Shown here: piece after piece, positions 36,710-46,616 of the stretch
Layout of the letters: each line of letters opens with the position of its first letter
How positions within the stretch are numbered: position 1 is the stretch's first letter
Assembly: GCA_003963305.1 (NCBI GenBank)
Contig: RXJR01000004.1
Span: forward strand, 556,253-620,252
Direction of reading: 5' to 3'
DNA from: Candidatus Melainabacteria bacterium
GTDB taxonomy: Bacteria > Cyanobacteriota > Vampirovibrionia > Obscuribacterales > Obscuribacteraceae
Length of the DNA: 64,000 nt
The notes under the pieces: generated by a model
Seen by the model: the letters and a program-made list of their open reading frames with translations, nothing else
What the model was told of the DNA's origin: nothing
Database searches by the model: none
Translations under genes and position numbers: made by a program

Positions 36710-38947
36710 TTACGGCGTAGTTGGCTTGACGGGCGCCGCCGGCACTACATCAGAAGCTGGCTGTTTGGTCGCATCCGGCACTACGTCAGGATGCTTCACC
36801 ACATCCGGCACCACCAACTGAGAGGAGTCTTGTCGGAGATAGAGTTTGACGCGCTTATCAATGCCAGGTTCAAGAGCAAGAGCCCTCTTGCGATACGCCT
36901 CTGCTTCTTCTGTTTTGCCTTGCAACTTAGCGTATCCGTAAGCCAACCATTGAACTTCGGCATCATTGGGATCAGTCTTCTTGAGCAATTCCAACCGAGT
37001 GCGTGCCTCCTGCGGTCTGCCAAGCTCAAGACAGGCGCGAATAAACAGCTTACTGGTTAGTGGACCAGGTCTTACTTGCATAGCTCTCGCAGATGCGGCG
37101 TAAGCATGCTGCAGCACTTGCGGCAAGCCGCAATCTAACGCTGCCTGTGCAATCGGCACTAAGAAATCCCCGTTGGCTGGTTCCAGCTTTACCCCGTCTT
37201 CGAGAGACTTCAAAGCACGCATCGGTTCATGCTCCGCAAGGAGAGATTTACCGTTCAGCAAATACAAAAATGGGTCAGTAGTAATGTACTTACTGGCCAG
37301 CGTAGACTGCGTGTAAGCAGCCGGTAAATTACCAGACTTAGCGTAAGCCTTAGCCAGTTGTGCATGATAAATGGCCATCTCCTCTTCGCTCATCTTGCAC
37401 TGCGCGCCGATAGTCAGAGCAGTCTCTAACTCCTTGCAAGCTTGCTGATAATCACGATTCTGGAAAGACACATAACCGTTGATAACATGTGCTAAAAAAT
37501 CATCTTTCTTCAATGCCAGAGCTTTAGCCACTTCAGTCTTGGAAGGTTCCACCAAATTGCGCTCAAGCAAGTAAGCTGCATAATATGCGTGCGCCCTTGC
37601 ATTGTCTGGATTACGCTTGATTTCAGCACGCCAGAGGCGTTTGTCGGTCGACCATTCTGTTTCACGCCAGACTGTCAGCGAGATAAAGGCGAGCAAAATT
37701 ACGCCAAACCCGATCGCAGTCTGCTTGAAATTCTTCATCGCCAGGTGCGTTATGCCGACACCCGCAATCATGCAAAGACCCGCCAGCGGCAAGTAAAAGC
37801 GCAAATCAGCACTGATTTCCCCCTGGGGCAAGAAAATCCACGGACAAAGAGTGAGCAGAAACATCAATGTACCGATGCGAATCAATGGATGCTTCTGAAC
37901 AAAGCCTGCTACACCGATAGCAACCACAGCCAGCGCACCAGCTATAGTGCCTGGATCACTGAAACCTGCAGATGCAACAAACGGAGGATAGACACTCATA
38001 CCAAAAGGAATCAGGCTACAGCGCAGGTAGTAAAGCAAGATCATCTTGAACTGCGTCGCCCAATATACCTGCGAAAAAAGCGGCACCAATCCGAAGCTGC
38101 TGTCTATCTTGGGTGGTACCCCCGCGGTGATCGTATAGCAGGCACAAATACCAACGAATAAAAGCGCAATGATCTCCCAACTTCTATCCAGGAGCCATTC
38201 TTTCGAAACGACATCTGCGGGCTTGAGAAGAACGATCAGACCGGCAGCGAAAAACGGCAATGTCAAACATTGGGCATTGGAAATTATACCTATGCCTGCG
38301 AAAACGAAAAAACACAAGTAAGCAAGGAGCGCCTTAGCGATTCTTTCTTCATAAAAACCATAGAGAAAGAAGTTAAGCGCCAGGAAATAATTGACCGCGC
38401 CCAGAACGCCTTCGCGACCCGAAACATAGGCAATCGACCCCGTCAAAAGTGGGTGCAAAGCGAATAGACCAGCAGTTGCCGCGGCGAAATAATACGGATC
38501 AACCTTCAGCTTTGCATCTAAATTGAGGCGCCACGCCAATCTAAAAGTGAACAGGTAGAAGTACAAACAACTAAAAACGTGCAAACAGATATTTACGGCA
38601 TGCGACCATCCAGGCGCAAAACCGAAACTGCTACTGTCCCACGCATATGTGGCTCTGAGCCAGGGCAGAGACATCGGAGCACTGAAACCGGAGACGAGCA
38701 GATTCAACCAGAATGCGGATTTATCTTTCAGTGAGTTGACAGCAGCATAATTCAACTTGTCGTTGAAGACGTAGTCTGATGTCATCGAATAGGCATAAGT
38801 GAGCAGAATCAAAGTTAAAAGAGCAAAGCAGCTTCCCCAGATAATCACCCACTTGGGTTTAGGACCTGAGGGCTTGGAAGCCGCTGAGGTAGCAGACGCA
38901 ACTGCTACTTTCTTTGGAACCCGACCGACTTTTTTTGCTTTTGCCAC
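36710..38947 (-). CDS. Multi-span membrane protein with TPR repeats (TMTC/O-mannosyltransferase-like)
   Basis: 745 residues. An N-terminal cytoplasmic Lys-rich segment and a first span are followed by about ten more spans up to residue 420. The outside loop after span 1 (WLRATYAWDSSSFGFAPGWSHAVN) resembles PMT/ArnT-like glycosyltransferases. The C-terminal half is tetratricopeptide repeats (NARAHAYYAAYLLERNLVEPSKTEVAKAL and following), ending in a PDVV/PV-rich tail. Start GTG with GGAG eight bases upstream. The sugar transfer role is inference. It is the last gene of a three-gene operon. Confidence 0.8.
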   Translation of the reverse strand: MAKAKKVGRVPKKVAVASATSAASKPSGPKPKWVIIWGSCFALLTLILLTYAYSMTSDYVFNDKLNYAAVNSLKDKSAFWLNLLVSGFSAPMSLPWLRATYAWDSSSFGFAPGWSHAVNICLHVFSCLYFYLFTFRLAWRLNLDAKLKVDPYYFAAATAGLFALHPLLTGSIAYVSGREGVLGAVNYFLALNFFLYGFYEERIAKALLAYLCFFVFAGIGIISNAQCLTLPFFAAGLIVLLKPADVVSKEWLLDRSWEIIALLFVGICACYTITAGVPPKIDSSFGLVPLFSQVYWATQFKMILLYYLRCSLIPFGMSVYPPFVASAGFSDPGTIAGALAVVAIGVAGFVQKHPLIRIGTLMFLLTLCPWIFLPQGEISADLRFYLPLAGLCMIAGVGITHLAMKNFKQTAIGFGVILLAFISLTVWRETEWSTDKRLWRAEIKRNPDNARAHAYYAAYLLERNLVEPSKTEVAKALALKKDDFLAHVINGYVSFQNRDYQQACKELETALTIGAQCKMSEEEMAIYHAQLAKAYAKSGNLPAAYTQSTLASKYITTDPFLYLLNGKSLLAEHEPMRALKSLEDGVKLEPANGDFLVPIAQAALDCGLPQVLQHAYAASARAMQVRPGPLTSKLFIRACLELGRPQEARTRLELLKKTDPNDAEVQWLAYGYAKLQGKTEEAEAYRKRALALEPGIDKRVKLYLRQDSSQLVVPDVVKHPDVVPDATKQPASDVVPAAPVKPTTP

Positions 38948-38969
38948 TATCTATGCTCCGTTCAGGCAG

Positions 38970-40376
38970 TTAATTGTTGCCTACACTGGCCGAGATTTGA
39001 CCAAAAAGTCTGCAGAAAAGTCGCGCAGAAGAAAAGCCATTATCGTAGAACTGCGACTTCTCGCGTGGCAACTGGGTCAATGAAGCCATTTCTTTATCCA
39101 TTAGAAAATAAGCCTCATACAGATCCGCCAGTTTGATTTGCTTCTCGCCTCGACCGAGCGCATGCGCCTTTGCGTAGGTGATTCCGGAGAGGAAGTTGGC
39201 AGCCAAATTGTTGAAACCGGCGATCATAGAAAGCCCGCTCATTGCTGGTCCGCAAAAGGTCTTGGAAAAAAGTTTGTGATAAAGGTAGCGTCGAATAAAT
39301 TGATCTACTTCCGGCTCGAAGGCATTTATTTTGTAATTGCGCGCTTTGTCCAGACTGATGATGCCGAGGTCTGGAATAAACATCTTTCCTTGCAGCACCG
39401 TCCTTAGTGCAGCCTTAATTACTGTTGGTTGAGTAAGAGGACTTTTTGTAGACGTGGCCCACTCGGTGGCGTACTGCTTGCGAAGTGTTGTCCATTCGTT
39501 ATTTCGAAAAGCAATCAAGTTGAAGACCAGATTCTCGAAGACACCAGGCACTTCATTCAGCCAGCGATCGACACTCGGCTTGAAGTCATTGATCGCGGTG
39601 AGATCGGCATTGGACACCTTCAATCGAAGCGCTTCGGCAAGAATATCGGTGACCGCTAAAAACAGATGAAAGATATTGGGAAATTCATCAGACTGAATCG
39701 CCCGCATTATCCGCGCTTCTATGAGCAAGTATTGGTCCCAGGACAATGGCACACCCGAAACCAAATTAACATCGTATTGAACACTAGCCAGATTCTCAGC
39801 AGTGATGGAATCGGCATAGGAAGCCACTTGCTGTGAGGCGCCCTGGGCGCGTTCTTGCTGCACTGCAATGTGCCAGGTGTGCTCGAGTTGCTCTCGCTGC
39901 TCACTCAGTAACTGCCCGATGTTGCGCACAGCAGCCATACTGTTCATCGCCACACCGACATAAATACCCGACGGTGTTGGCACGAAAGTATAGGGAAACA
40001 ACTTGCACATACCAGGCTTTTTCGGCTCACCCAGGGTGGAGTGAATCGAACACAAATTATCGATGAGAAAGCTGCACTCCCCATGTTCGTTGGTTTTTGT
40101 GTGATGAGGATAGAGCGAAAGTCCTGCTGCGTATTCTTTCTCAGAATGAGTAAAAAGCTCCTTGCCCGCCAATTGAGGATAGTGCGAACCCCAATCGACA
40201 TCTTTGATGCGCTGATAATCGGCTTCAGTCAATCCGACAGCGTAACCGGTGCAACACCGGCCGCAGCCCTGGCAGTTGTAGCGGATTCCTTCTGGAATGC
40301 GCAGCGGCAATTGACCGGCATTTTGACTGCCCGGCTCCAGGTTTTGATGGTTTGAATTGTCGATGCTCTCAGTCAT
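38970..40376 (-). CDS. YkgJ-family cysteine-cluster protein
   Basis: 468 residues. The N-terminal domain has CQGCGRCCTGYAVGLTEAD (CxxCxxCC) plus CSFLIDNLCSIHSTLG and MCKLFPY, the pattern of YkgJ-type proteins that bind zinc or an Fe-S cluster. The rest is helical and unassigned. The ATG is one base after the upstream gene's stop. Confidence 0.83.
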   Translation of the reverse strand: MTESIDNSNHQNLEPGSQNAGQLPLRIPEGIRYNCQGCGRCCTGYAVGLTEADYQRIKDVDWGSHYPQLAGKELFTHSEKEYAAGLSLYPHHTKTNEHGECSFLIDNLCSIHSTLGEPKKPGMCKLFPYTFVPTPSGIYVGVAMNSMAAVRNIGQLLSEQREQLEHTWHIAVQQERAQGASQQVASYADSITAENLASVQYDVNLVSGVPLSWDQYLLIEARIMRAIQSDEFPNIFHLFLAVTDILAEALRLKVSNADLTAINDFKPSVDRWLNEVPGVFENLVFNLIAFRNNEWTTLRKQYATEWATSTKSPLTQPTVIKAALRTVLQGKMFIPDLGIISLDKARNYKINAFEPEVDQFIRRYLYHKLFSKTFCGPAMSGLSMIAGFNNLAANFLSGITYAKAHALGRGEKQIKLADLYEAYFLMDKEMASLTQLPREKSQFYDNGFSSARLFCRLFGQISASVGNN

Positions 40377-40377
40377 G

Positions 40378-41493
40378 TCAAAACTTGGGGCGCCCGCTTT
40401 CGATCCATTCTTTCAGAGATGGCGGTTCCATGGCTCCTGCTGATTGCTTGTGCTCTTGACTGAAATACCCCGCCAGCAGCTCATTGTATCGAACTTGGTC
40501 ATTTTCGGTGATTTTAGCCACCTTTGACCTTGAATTGGCTTTCTGCGCCGTTACTCCGGCGTGTGAAGCCTCGCCAGCTGCCTTAGAAAGCGTAGATTCG
40601 GGTATTGAGCCGGAAGCGGCTCGGTCCGAGACAACCGCTGAGGAGGGGGAACCGGCAGAGACAGTTGATGATGATGCTGCTGTTGAAGAAGAAGATGATG
40701 ATGATGAAGTTGTTGCTGGTATCACATCTGGTGTCTGAGATGACGACACTGCTGCTGGAGACTTTACGGCGGTCGATTTTAATGACGATGCCAATGCCGT
40801 TCCAGCCTGTGTAGATGCCGCTCCAGCCTGAGTGGATGTTGCGGTGAAGCGCAATTTGGATTTTTCGGCTCGTAAAGCATTTTTCGCAGCAAGAGTTGAC
40901 TGTAACTGTTGTTGAGCCTGTCTTGCTCGTATCAGTTCGTTTAACTCATTTCTCCGAGTATTTACCACTATAAACTTGGAATACTGCGGCGGAATCCTGT
41001 TCAAATCAGCCATCGCGCCGACATAGTCGAGACGTTGAACCCGTTGCGCGGACCTGGCTAGATAGACATCGTTCAACAAAGCCAACTGATCGTCATCGAG
41101 CTTGTGATTGAGAGCCAGACGCTCCAAACAGGTTGCCGCCTCGTCGAATTTATTTTCCTTGCAAGCTTGCCGCGCCTGATCGACAACGTATTGATTAGAA
41201 AAACCGCTGTACGATTTCTCGAATCCTACTAGAAAAAATGAGATCGCTCCCACCGCGATCAGAGCGATGGAGACCAGGGGCAGCGCCACCACGGGTTTGC
41301 TGAGACTGGGGTGAAGTCGTTCGAGCCTAGACTTCCCTAAAGTCCGTTCCAGCACAGCAGAATCTGCCCTGAGTTCCAGCGCCGAACCGCATTCCTGACA
41401 GAACCTGTCGTCTGCAGCGATTTCAGCCTGACATGCCGGACAGGCAGGAAGGGTCTTTTTGAATATGCTTGATATTTGCGAATTCAATACCAA
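40378..41493 (-). CDS. Zinc-ribbon membrane protein
   Basis: 371 residues. A zinc ribbon opens it (CPACQAEIAADDRFCQECG), one membrane span follows (VVALPLVSIALIAVGAISFFLVG), then a helical region and a Ser/Ala-rich low-complexity tract. The tract is encoded by a GAT/GCT-rich stretch on the opposite strand near 40660-40720. TTG 41493 is the start because AAGG is seven bases upstream and no ATG is near. It is the first gene of the zinc ribbon-YkgJ-TPR operon. Confidence 0.78.
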   Translation of the reverse strand: MVLNSQISSIFKKTLPACPACQAEIAADDRFCQECGSALELRADSAVLERTLGKSRLERLHPSLSKPVVALPLVSIALIAVGAISFFLVGFEKSYSGFSNQYVVDQARQACKENKFDEAATCLERLALNHKLDDDQLALLNDVYLARSAQRVQRLDYVGAMADLNRIPPQYSKFIVVNTRRNELNELIRARQAQQQLQSTLAAKNALRAEKSKLRFTATSTQAGAASTQAGTALASSLKSTAVKSPAAVSSSQTPDVIPATTSSSSSSSSTAASSSTVSAGSPSSAVVSDRAASGSIPESTLSKAAGEASHAGVTAQKANSRSKVAKITENDQVRYNELLAGYFSQEHKQSAGAMEPPSLKEWIESGRPKF

Positions 41494-41650
41494 AGATATC
41501 CCTTGGAATGCACAGCCTGCGCGGGTTTTCGCGCTTTCAACAGCTTCAGTTTAGCACTTTGCAAAGAAAATACTGGACGAGGGCGTGGTTCGCGAAATGG
41601 ACCAGTGCGAATGGTAAGATTTACATCTCGCAACCACGGTCGTAAACGTC

Positions 41651-42040
41651 ATGAACAGCGAACTAGAAGCCGCAGAAAGAGCTGAATTCATCCAGTCGGT
41701 TAAGTCCCTTCTAATCCCACTCTGCCTCTTTCTGGCGTGCGTGATTATGGCAGCCGGCGTTTTCCTCATATACAACCATGAACCACTCGGATGGGCCTTC
41801 TCCCTGGTCAGCACGCTGATGATCATCTCGTGCATGGTGGCATTTATTCGCTTTCAAAATAGCTATCGCGCTCGCGGCATTCTCAAACACGGCACCGATG
41901 CTGAAGTCATTCCAGCCGAGCCGGTGGCAGAGAATTCTACTGAATTGACGCCTGTAGCCACCACAGCTGAGCCATCGGCGGTTGCGGAAAACTCAAATGT
42001 CGTCGAATTCAAGCCAAACAAACAACGACAAAATCAATAA
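41651..42040 (+). CDS. Small membrane protein of unknown function
   Basis: 129 residues with two close membrane segments (LLIPLCLFLACVIMAAGVFLIY and WAFSLVSTLMIISCMVAFI) and a polar Glu/Ala-rich C-terminus. No family recognised. It is divergent from the zinc-ribbon gene and its last seven bases overlap the converging TPR gene. Confidence 0.65.
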   Translation: MNSELEAAERAEFIQSVKSLLIPLCLFLACVIMAAGVFLIYNHEPLGWAFSLVSTLMIISCMVAFIRFQNSYRARGILKHGTDAEVIPAEPVAENSTELTPVATTAEPSAVAENSNVVEFKPNKQRQNQ

Positions 42041-42891
42041 GTTTGATGCTGAGCGGCTTTCGGCGGTGATGACAGCGGCGGCTCAGAAGACAACTGTGGT
42101 CTGAGCGCTCTCAATTCCTGCTGCGCTTCTTCTTCAGGCGTGCGGCCTGGCTCTTCAGAGGAGTTAGCCCACATGCGTTTCAATTTGAGCGCCGCAATTT
42201 CATTCTGGGGCTGAACACGCACAGCGTCTTCAAGCGTCGCCATTGCACTGGCTTTGTCGCCGCTCAGCATCTGACTGATGGCTAGATTGTTATAAGCGGC
42301 AATCAAGTTGGGATTAAGTTGAATCGCTTCCTTCAAGTAGCGAGCCGCTTCAGCATTGTTTCCCGAGGCGGTCAAAGCCACACCCAGATCATTTAGCAGT
42401 TCCGGTCGAGCCGGGTTTTTCAGATCGCATTCCGATACTGCCTTTTTGTACATCTCAACAGCGCGCCCCATATCACCAGCCAGCGCCGTTCGTCGAGCCT
42501 GCACATGCGCCGTACTGACAGCAGCTGGAGCGCCCCTGTGCACATGGAAAGGCAATACCGTATCAGCTGTGCGCAGCAGAAATTCTGCCACCACTGAGCG
42601 CGCACCAAATGCGGAGAAGATTGCCAGAGCCAGAGACACGCTACCCAGCAAACACAGTTTCCAGGAGATCGGATTGCTGTCCTCGCAAATCTTTTTCTCG
42701 CGCATCCACTGCTGAACAGACGGATCTCCCTGACTGCCCGACTCAACTACCGGATAGCCTTGAGTGGTCCGGCCCTGAACAGAGACGTCCTCAGTTTGCT
42801 CCTGCGGCTCAGGAGAGGAAGCAACAGAAACGGCGCCGCCAAGAGCAGCGCGTTCAAGTGTTTTCGGACTTTTAGGTGGAAGTGGCCTCAT
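42034..42891 (-). CDS. Membrane-anchored TPR protein
   Basis: About 285 residues from ATG 42891, which starts 40 bases after the rpsI stop; the frame is open to 42978 inside rpsI. One membrane segment (LCLLGSVSLALAIFSAFGA) is followed by TPR units (PELLNDLGVALTASGNNAEAARYLKEAI, AYNNLAISQMLSGDKASAMATLEDAV). A scaffold role outside or at the membrane is likely. No clear Shine-Dalgarno. Confidence 0.75.
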   Translation of the reverse strand: MRPLPPKSPKTLERAALGGAVSVASSPEPQEQTEDVSVQGRTTQGYPVVESGSQGDPSVQQWMREKKICEDSNPISWKLCLLGSVSLALAIFSAFGARSVVAEFLLRTADTVLPFHVHRGAPAAVSTAHVQARRTALAGDMGRAVEMYKKAVSECDLKNPARPELLNDLGVALTASGNNAEAARYLKEAIQLNPNLIAAYNNLAISQMLSGDKASAMATLEDAVRVQPQNEIAALKLKRMWANSSEEPGRTPEEEAQQELRALRPQLSSEPPLSSPPKAAQHQTY

Positions 42892-42931
42892 AAGGCGCAG
42901 GTCCAGCAGATGCCGGACCCACAATATCTTT

Positions 42932-43330
42932 CTAGCGTTTCGAGAATTGAAAACGTTTACGAGCGCGTTTACGTCCATATTTTTTGCGCTCTTTGACTCG
43001 AGCGTCTCTGGTCAACAGACCATCTGTGCGCAAAACTGGACGATTCTGCGGAGCTGCTTCCGCTAAAGCTCTGGCGATGCCGTGACGAATGGCACCAACT
43101 TGACCGGCGATGCCACCACCCATGACGGAGACGAGAACGTCGAAACGTCCCATCGCATCAGCAGCCTGGAACGGTGCAAAGATTTCTTTGCTCAGTCCAT
43201 GTCTGCCGCCGACATAATCTTCCATGGTGCGGCGATTGATCGAGACTTGACCGGTACCTGGAATGAGGCGAACGCGAGCTGTCGCGGTCTTTCTTCTGCC
43301 GGTGCCGTAGTACTGAATAACGCTGGTCAT
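42932..43330 (-). CDS. rpsI: 30S ribosomal protein S9
   Basis: 132 residues of normal length. [13 protein letters not shown] opens it and the basic tail [11 protein letters not shown], which contacts tRNA in the P site, closes it. Downstream of rplM (36-base gap), as usual. Confidence 0.98.
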   Translation of the reverse strand: MTSVIQYYGTGRRKTATARVRLIPGTGQVSINRRTMEDYVGGRHGLSKEIFAPFQAADAMGRFDVLVSVMGGGIAGQVGAIRHGIARALAEAAPQNRPVLRTDGLLTRDARVKERKKYGRKRARKRFQFSKR

Positions 43331-43366
43331 CTAAAACTTCTTCCTCTTGGAATTGGTGATTGTCTT

Positions 43367-43816
43367 TTAGCCGATCTTGTAAGGCTTTGGTTGTTGAGCT
43401 TGATGCGGATGCTCTGCTCCTGCGTAGACATTCAACTTGGTGAACTGATGGTCGCCAAGTCTGGTGTGAGGAAGCATGCCCTTGACTGCTCTCTCGATTA
43501 CAGCAGCAGGACGGCGTTGACGCAACGCTTGTAAACTTTCAACCTTGTGTCCACCAGGAAATCCTGAGTGACGGTGATAAACCTTTTGCACTTCTTTCTT
43601 GCCCGACACTTTGATTTTTTCAGCATTGATAACGACAACAAAGTCGCCACAATCAACGTGAGGGGTGAATTCAGGCTTGTTCTTACCACGAATGATATTG
43701 GCAACTTCAGTAGCCAAGCGACCAAGCGTCACACCGTCGGCATCGATCAAATGCCACTGTCTTGGTAGTTCTTCAGCCTTCGGACAATAAGTATTCACGA
43801 GCGCTCTCCTGGACAA
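43367..43816 (-). CDS. rplM: 50S ribosomal protein L13
   Basis: 149 residues. [21 protein letters not shown] and [10 protein letters not shown] are diagnostic. It lies five bases after truA, in the cyanobacterial order truA-rplM-rpsI. Confidence 0.98.
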   Translation of the reverse strand: MSRRALVNTYCPKAEELPRQWHLIDADGVTLGRLATEVANIIRGKNKPEFTPHVDCGDFVVVINAEKIKVSGKKEVQKVYHRHSGFPGGHKVESLQALRQRRPAAVIERAVKGMLPHTRLGDHQFTKLNVYAGAEHPHQAQQPKPYKIG

Positions 43817-43821
43817 CTCAC

Positions 43822-44592
43822 TTAAGAGTCTAATTCAAATAATGCGTAATCTTCTGGATATTCTACAGAGTTCAACGTCAAACCCCAAGAGGGCGCCGTC
43901 GGACCGGCGAGACTACGATCGCCAGCGTTGAGAGCCTCTGCCAAACTCTCAGGCGCTCGTTTGCCGAGCCCTATCTCTACCAGGGTCCCAACAATTATGC
44001 GCACCATATTGTACACGAAGTGATTTGCGGCAATCCAGAACTCAAGCCGGCCTTCACCTAAATTCAACAATTCAGCCCGGCTGACATCACAGATGCTCGA
44101 TGTTTTATCAGCATTTGTGGAACGGAACCCAACGAAATCATGAGAGCCAAGAAGCACAGTGGCAGAGGCTTTCATCAATTCCAGGTCGAGCGGCCGATAA
44201 ACGAAGAAATGAGTTTCTTTTAACAACGCCGATCGCTGCGGACTGTTCAAAATTCGATACACATACTCACGCTTTCGAGCGCTGAAACGAGCATGGAATT
44301 TTTCGTCAACCACCTTAACGGCAGTGATACTAATATCGGACGGAAGAATTCCATTCAAGGCCCAACAGAAACGCCACAAATCAAGCTCAGCTTCGGCGAC
44401 ATCGAAGTGCACCACTTGACCGGCAGCATGTACACCGCGGTCGGTGCGCCCACTGAAACCAGCTTTGGTCGGCACTCTCAAATAGGTGCTCAATGCTTTT
44501 TCCAGTTCATGTTGCACCGTGCGCACGCCCGCTTGATACTGCGAGCCGCTGAACGATTTACCGTGATACTGGATTTTGGCTGCGATGCGCAT
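43822..44592 (-). CDS. truA: tRNA pseudouridine synthase TruA
   Basis: Modifies U38-U40 of tRNA anticodon arms. 256 residues; the catalytic Asp is in [31 protein letters not shown] and [15 protein letters not shown] follow in order. It starts 20 bases past the U-run of the terminator after rplQ. Confidence 0.96.
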   Translation of the reverse strand: MRIAAKIQYHGKSFSGSQYQAGVRTVQHELEKALSTYLRVPTKAGFSGRTDRGVHAAGQVVHFDVAEAELDLWRFCWALNGILPSDISITAVKVVDEKFHARFSARKREYVYRILNSPQRSALLKETHFFVYRPLDLELMKASATVLLGSHDFVGFRSTNADKTSSICDVSRAELLNLGEGRLEFWIAANHFVYNMVRIIVGTLVEIGLGKRAPESLAEALNAGDRSLAGPTAPSWGLTLNSVEYPEDYALFELDS

Positions 44593-44612
44593 TGTGCTCT
44601 AGTAGCTCTAGC

Positions 44613-44642
44613 AAAAAAGCAACTGCAAATAGATGCAGTTGC
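44613..44642 (-). terminator. Intrinsic terminator after rplQ
   Basis: On the minus strand a perfect nine-pair stem GCAACTGCA/TGCAGTTGC (44634-44642 with 44619-44627) closes a six-base loop and is followed by six U residues (44613-44618). It separates the alpha operon from truA-rplM-rpsI, so these either have a promoter in rplQ or receive read-through. Confidence 0.88.
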
Positions 44643-44666
44643 TCATAGCAAATAGAACGAAAAACC

Positions 44667-45092
44667 TTAGACGAGTTGGATGATCGCCATCGGTGTATTG
44701 TCACCGCGACGAGGACCAGCCTTGAGAATGCGAGTGTAGCCACCTTTGCGATCTGCATAACGAGGTGCCACTTCATCGAATACTCGAGCAACTACATCAC
44801 GGTCATAGACATAAGCACTGACCTGTCTGCGCAAGTGCACAGCACGAGCCACTTGTTTAGCCGCTTCGACGTCTCCACCTTTAGCCTTGTCGTAGAGAGC
44901 ATGATGATCTTTCAAGTAGCCTTTTTTGCCCTTGGTGATCAACTTCTCTACTTCAGGTTGCACGGCCTTCGCCTTGGCGAGGGTCGTTGTGATTTCGTCG
45001 TAGCGCAACAATTCAGTTGCCAGGGAGCGCAAAACAGCTTTGCGCTGATCTGCAGGCCGTCCTAATTTATTGCCAGGTACTCTATGACGCAT
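44667..45092 (-). CDS. rplQ: 50S ribosomal protein L17
   Basis: 141 residues, longer than the usual 116-127 because of a Lys-rich insertion (KGKKGYLKDHHALYDKAKG) near the middle. Starts MRHRVPGNKLGRPADQRKAV. Downstream of rpoA. Confidence 0.97.
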   Translation of the reverse strand: MRHRVPGNKLGRPADQRKAVLRSLATELLRYDEITTTLAKAKAVQPEVEKLITKGKKGYLKDHHALYDKAKGGDVEAAKQVARAVHLRRQVSAYVYDRDVVARVFDEVAPRYADRKGGYTRILKAGPRRGDNTPMAIIQLV

Positions 45093-45119
45093 GATTGTTG
45101 GTCCTTACTTCCTTATTCG

Positions 45120-46067
45120 TTACTTGTCTTTCGGTGTGTCTGCAAGAGTCAGTCCGAATTGACGCAGACGCTCGATTACTTCATCAGCAGACTTCTTACC
45201 GAAGTTCTTGATGTTCATCAAATCGTCGTAGGTCAACTTGAGCAACTCACCAAGCGAGTTGATATTGGCACGCTTGAGGCAGTTGTAGGCGCGAACTGAG
45301 AGTTCGAGCTCTTCAATGGAGATTGATGAGTGCTTGCCATCTGTCTGCGCAGGAGCAGCAGCGGCGGGCACCATCGGCTTGCCGGAAAGTTCAGCGATTG
45401 GCAACAGGTGCTCGATGATTTGACGAGCAGCCTGGCTGATGGCTTCGGTAGCGTCGATCGATCCGTTTGACCAGATTTCGATCGTCAACTTGTCGAAGTC
45501 AGTTGATTCGCCAACGCGAGTCGGCTCAACGTTGTAGCTGACTTTGCGAACCGGCATAAATACTGCGTCGATTGGCAATACGTCGATTGCTTGTTTGTAG
45601 TGGCTGTGTGAGTCGGCTGGCACATAACCACGACCGCGCTCGACAGTCACTTCAGCTCTAATGCGTCCACCTTCAGCCAGAGTGCAAATCGGCCAATCTG
45701 GATTGATGATGGTGGCATCAGTCGGGCACATCAAGTCACGACCGGTGACAACGCCTGGACGTTCAACATCCAGGTGAATGTATTGCGGATCGTTGCTGAA
45801 TGTCTTCACAACCAGACCCTTTAGATTGAGCATGATGTCGATGACATCTTCAACAACACCAGGGATAGTGGTGAATTCGTGTGTAATACCGTCAATTCGT
45901 ACTGCGGAAACTGCAGAACCATCTAATGATGAAAGCAGCACTCTTCTCAAGGCATTACCAAGAGTGGTGCCATATCCGCGCTCTAGCGGCTCAATGACGA
46001 ATTTGCCGTAAATTGAGCCGTCAGTACCAGTTTTATTCTCAAGACACTTGATCTTTAGAGGTTCCAT
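45120..46067 (-). CDS. rpoA: RNA polymerase alpha subunit
   Basis: 315 residues from ATG 46067, which has GGAG five bases upstream; the frame runs to 46112 but those residues are not homologous. N-terminal dimerisation domain (GYGTTLGNALRRVLLSSL) and C-terminal domain (LELSVRAYNCLKRANINSLGELL) are joined by an Ala/Pro linker. No rpsD precedes it, as in cyanobacteria. Confidence 0.98.
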   Translation of the reverse strand: MEPLKIKCLENKTGTDGSIYGKFVIEPLERGYGTTLGNALRRVLLSSLDGSAVSAVRIDGITHEFTTIPGVVEDVIDIMLNLKGLVVKTFSNDPQYIHLDVERPGVVTGRDLMCPTDATIINPDWPICTLAEGGRIRAEVTVERGRGYVPADSHSHYKQAIDVLPIDAVFMPVRKVSYNVEPTRVGESTDFDKLTIEIWSNGSIDATEAISQAARQIIEHLLPIAELSGKPMVPAAAAPAQTDGKHSSISIEELELSVRAYNCLKRANINSLGELLKLTYDDLMNIKNFGKKSADEVIERLRQFGLTLADTPKDK

Positions 46068-46120
46068 ATTCACTCCATCTGTCGATCGGATAAAAGTATT
46101 TGCCAGGGTCACAATCAGTT

Positions 46121-46513
46121 CTACACGCGGCGGCGCTTAGGAGGACGGCAGCCATTGTGAGGAATCGGGGTGACGTCTTTGATCAACGTGATTTCCAATC
46201 CTGATGATTGCAAAGCGCGGATCGCAGTTTCGCGTCCAGCTCCGGGTCCTTTCACAAGGACTTCGACCTGGCGCATGCCCTGGTCCATCGAGCGACGAGC
46301 AACTGACTCAGCTGCTTGTTGCGCGGCGAACGGTGTTCCCTTCTTGGCGCCCTTAAAGCCGACCGTACCAGCTGAAGCCCAGGCAATTACCTGACCTTGA
46401 GGATCGGTTGAAGCAATAATCGTATTGTTGAAAGTGCTCTGAATGTGCACAACGCCTTGCAATACATAGCGTCTTTCTTTCTTTTTGGTTCTAGCCTTGG
46501 GAGACTTAGCCAT
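46121..46513 (-). CDS. rpsK: 30S ribosomal protein S11
   Basis: 130 residues, ending PPKRRRV, with [18 protein letters not shown] and [19 protein letters not shown]. The leader between rpsM and this gene holds three stem-loops. Confidence 0.98.
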   Translation of the reverse strand: MAKSPKARTKKKERRYVLQGVVHIQSTFNNTIIASTDPQGQVIAWASAGTVGFKGAKKGTPFAAQQAAESVARRSMDQGMRQVEVLVKGPGAGRETAIRALQSSGLEITLIKDVTPIPHNGCRPPKRRRV

Positions 46514-46541
46514 AGCTTTCCGTTGGTCCTTTTTTGCTATT

Positions 46542-46609
46542 GCGCTTATGCAGCGCTCCTATCCACGTTGACGCAATCAGCGTCTTTATCGAACGGCGCC
46601 GAGAGCGCC
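46542..46609 (-). promoter_or_regulatory. Three tandem stem-loops between rpsM and rpsK
   Basis: Three perfect five-pair stems with five-base loops stand in a row on the transcript: 46595-46609 (GGCGC/GCGCC), 46570-46584 (GACGC/GCGTC), 46542-46556 (GCGCT/AGCGC). No U-run follows any of them. They fill most of the 103-base gap; a regulatory or processing role is inference. Confidence 0.55.
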
Positions 46610-46616
46610 ATCAAAA

